Translations under genes and position numbers: made by a program
Assembly (NCBI GenBank): GCA_022573605.1
Contig: JACZTQ010000226.1
Coordinates: 1 to 5,426 of the forward strand
DNA: 5,426 nucleotides
Direction: 5' to 3'
From: Pseudomonadota bacterium
Lineage (GTDB): Bacteria; Pseudomonadota; Alphaproteobacteria; Rhodobacterales; Rhodobacteraceae
In this document: positions 4,818 to 5,426 of the stretch, in pieces
Position numbering within the stretch: position 1 is the first letter of the stretch
Layout of the letters: each line of letters begins with the position of its first letter
The notes under the pieces: generated by a model
Told to the model about the DNA's origin: nothing
Database searches by the model: none
Seen by the model: the letters and a program-made list of their open reading frames with translations, nothing else

Positions 4818-5285
4818 ATGATGGAAATAGATCAAATCGACCGGCGAATCCTCCACGAACTGCAAGGCGACGCCGGGGTCGGCGTCGAGGCGCTGGGCGA
4901 GCGCATCGGGCTGTCGCGCAACGCCTGCTGGCGGCGTATCCGGCTGATGGAGCAGGCCGGCGTCATCCGGGCCCGGGTGGTGCTGGTCGACCCGGCGGCG
5001 CTGGGGCTGGAGCTGACCGTCTTCATCGCCCTGCGCACCGACCGCCACGAGCCCGGCTGGCTGGAGAAGTTCACCCGCGCGGTGGCGGACCTGCCCGAGA
5101 TCCTCGGCGCCTGGCGCACCAGCGGCGATCTCGATTATCTGCTGATGGCCCGGGTGGCCGATGTGCGGGCCTATGACCGGCTCTACCAGCGGCTGATCCG
5201 CAAGGTCGAACTGGTCGATATCTCGGCCAGCTTCGTCATGGAGGAGATCAAGGAGACCACCGCGTTGCCGGTCGATCTGGCCTGA
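4818..5285 (+). CDS. Lrp/AsnC-family transcriptional regulator, 155 aa
   Basis: DNA-binding regulator that in this family responds to amino acids or related metabolites and assembles into dimers and higher oligomers. The N-terminal winged helix-turn-helix is readable: MEIDQIDRRILHELQGDA opens the domain, and ALGERIGLSRNACWRRIRLMEQAGVI (25-50) contains the recognition helix. Residues about 66-143 form the ligand-binding RAM (AsnC_trans_reg) domain, with the typical TSGDLDYLLMARV stretch (101-113) and a C-terminal SFVMEEIKETTALP motif. The length is standard. Start is ATG 4818 or the adjacent ATG 4821; the Shine-Dalgarno is weak (CCGGA). An extension to 4719 would add 33 residues through the promoter region and does not fit the family. 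It is divergent from the DUF6356-like gene. Ligand and target genes cannot be told from the sequence. Confidence 0.92.
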   Translation: MMEIDQIDRRILHELQGDAGVGVEALGERIGLSRNACWRRIRLMEQAGVIRARVVLVDPAALGLELTVFIALRTDRHEPGWLEKFTRAVADLPEILGAWRTSGDLDYLLMARVADVRAYDRLYQRLIRKVELVDISASFVMEEIKETTALPVDLA

Positions 5286-5325
5286 TGCCGGGTTGCGCGA
5301 CGCATGACGCATCCACACCCTGGTC

Positions 5326-5348
5326 ATTGCCGGGCTTGACCCGGCAAT
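5326..5348. repeat. REP-like palindrome ATTGCCGGG/CCCGGCAAT
   Basis: A perfect 9-bp inverted repeat (5326-5334 and 5340-5348) with loop CTTGA lies 40 bp after the regulator stop codon. The motif, an ATTGCCGGG arm with a TTGA-type loop, is a familiar multi-copy intergenic repeat in alphaproteobacteria (recollection). A TTTT (5368-5371) occurs 19 nt past the stem, too far for a classic intrinsic terminator, though it may aid transcript ending. Confidence 0.65.
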
Positions 5349-5426
5349 CCAGTCCTTGGATCAAAGTTTTGCGCCCCTTGGGCCGTGCGCTGACGCGCCC
5401 GCCCCGCGGGAGGCGCCCCGGCCCCA

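Noticed and set aside
4347..5327. Minus-strand 326-codon frame antisense to the Lrp/AsnC gene
   Set aside because: It passes through the A/T-rich promoter region and is antisense or out of frame to three recognised genes; there is no protein-like signature.
5349..5426. Possible gene start or structured element in the final 78 bases
   Set aside because: It is GC-rich with scattered short palindromes (for example CCCCGCGGG) but shows no start with a ribosome binding site and no complete element; too little sequence remains to judge.

Overview
The window looks like a piece of a high-GC alphaproteobacterial chromosome. The strongest pointers are a 404-residue dimeric NADP-isocitrate dehydrogenase of the eukaryotic/alphaproteobacterial type, a small DUF6356-type protein, and REP-like palindromes of the ATTGCCGGG/CCCGGCAAT kind that are common in that class. 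Rhodobacterales or Rhodospirillales are my best guesses. No phage, transposase, CRISPR, tRNA or rRNA signal was seen.

Layout. Positions 36-869 (-) hold a class I SAM-dependent methyltransferase of unknown substrate. A gene-free stretch of about 340 bases (870-1212) separates it from the divergent icd gene and is rich in palindromes and GC hairpins. Positions 1213-2427 (+) are icd. Another gene-free stretch of about 370 bases (2428-2798) carries a hairpin just after icd and a large nested inverted repeat (2497-2655) resembling a non-autonomous mobile or REP-type element. Positions 2799-3230 and 3227-4471 (+) form a translationally coupled pair: a membrane-anchored NorC-like cytochrome c and a 12-helix NorB-like heme-copper-oxidase-superfamily subunit. 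Converging on it is a 71-residue DUF6356-like membrane protein (4484-4699, -). An A/T-rich divergent promoter region follows, then an Lrp/AsnC-family regulator (4818-5285, +). The window ends in a non-coding tail with a REP-like palindrome.

How it fits together. The methyltransferase and icd appear to be independent housekeeping or accessory units. The two-gene cytochrome c/NorB-like operon is the most interesting part. It has the architecture of cytochrome c-dependent nitric oxide reductase (cNOR). In my hand alignment, however, the first non-heme-metal histidine is replaced by aspartate (D173), the neighbouring catalytic glutamate is absent, and the second low-spin-heme histidine is replaced by methionine (M303). 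No norQ, norD, norE or norF is present in the window. It may be a non-canonical NO reductase family, or a NOR-derived complex with another function. The Lrp/AsnC regulator probably controls itself and perhaps the divergent DUF6356 gene; nothing in the sequence ties it to the cytochrome operon.
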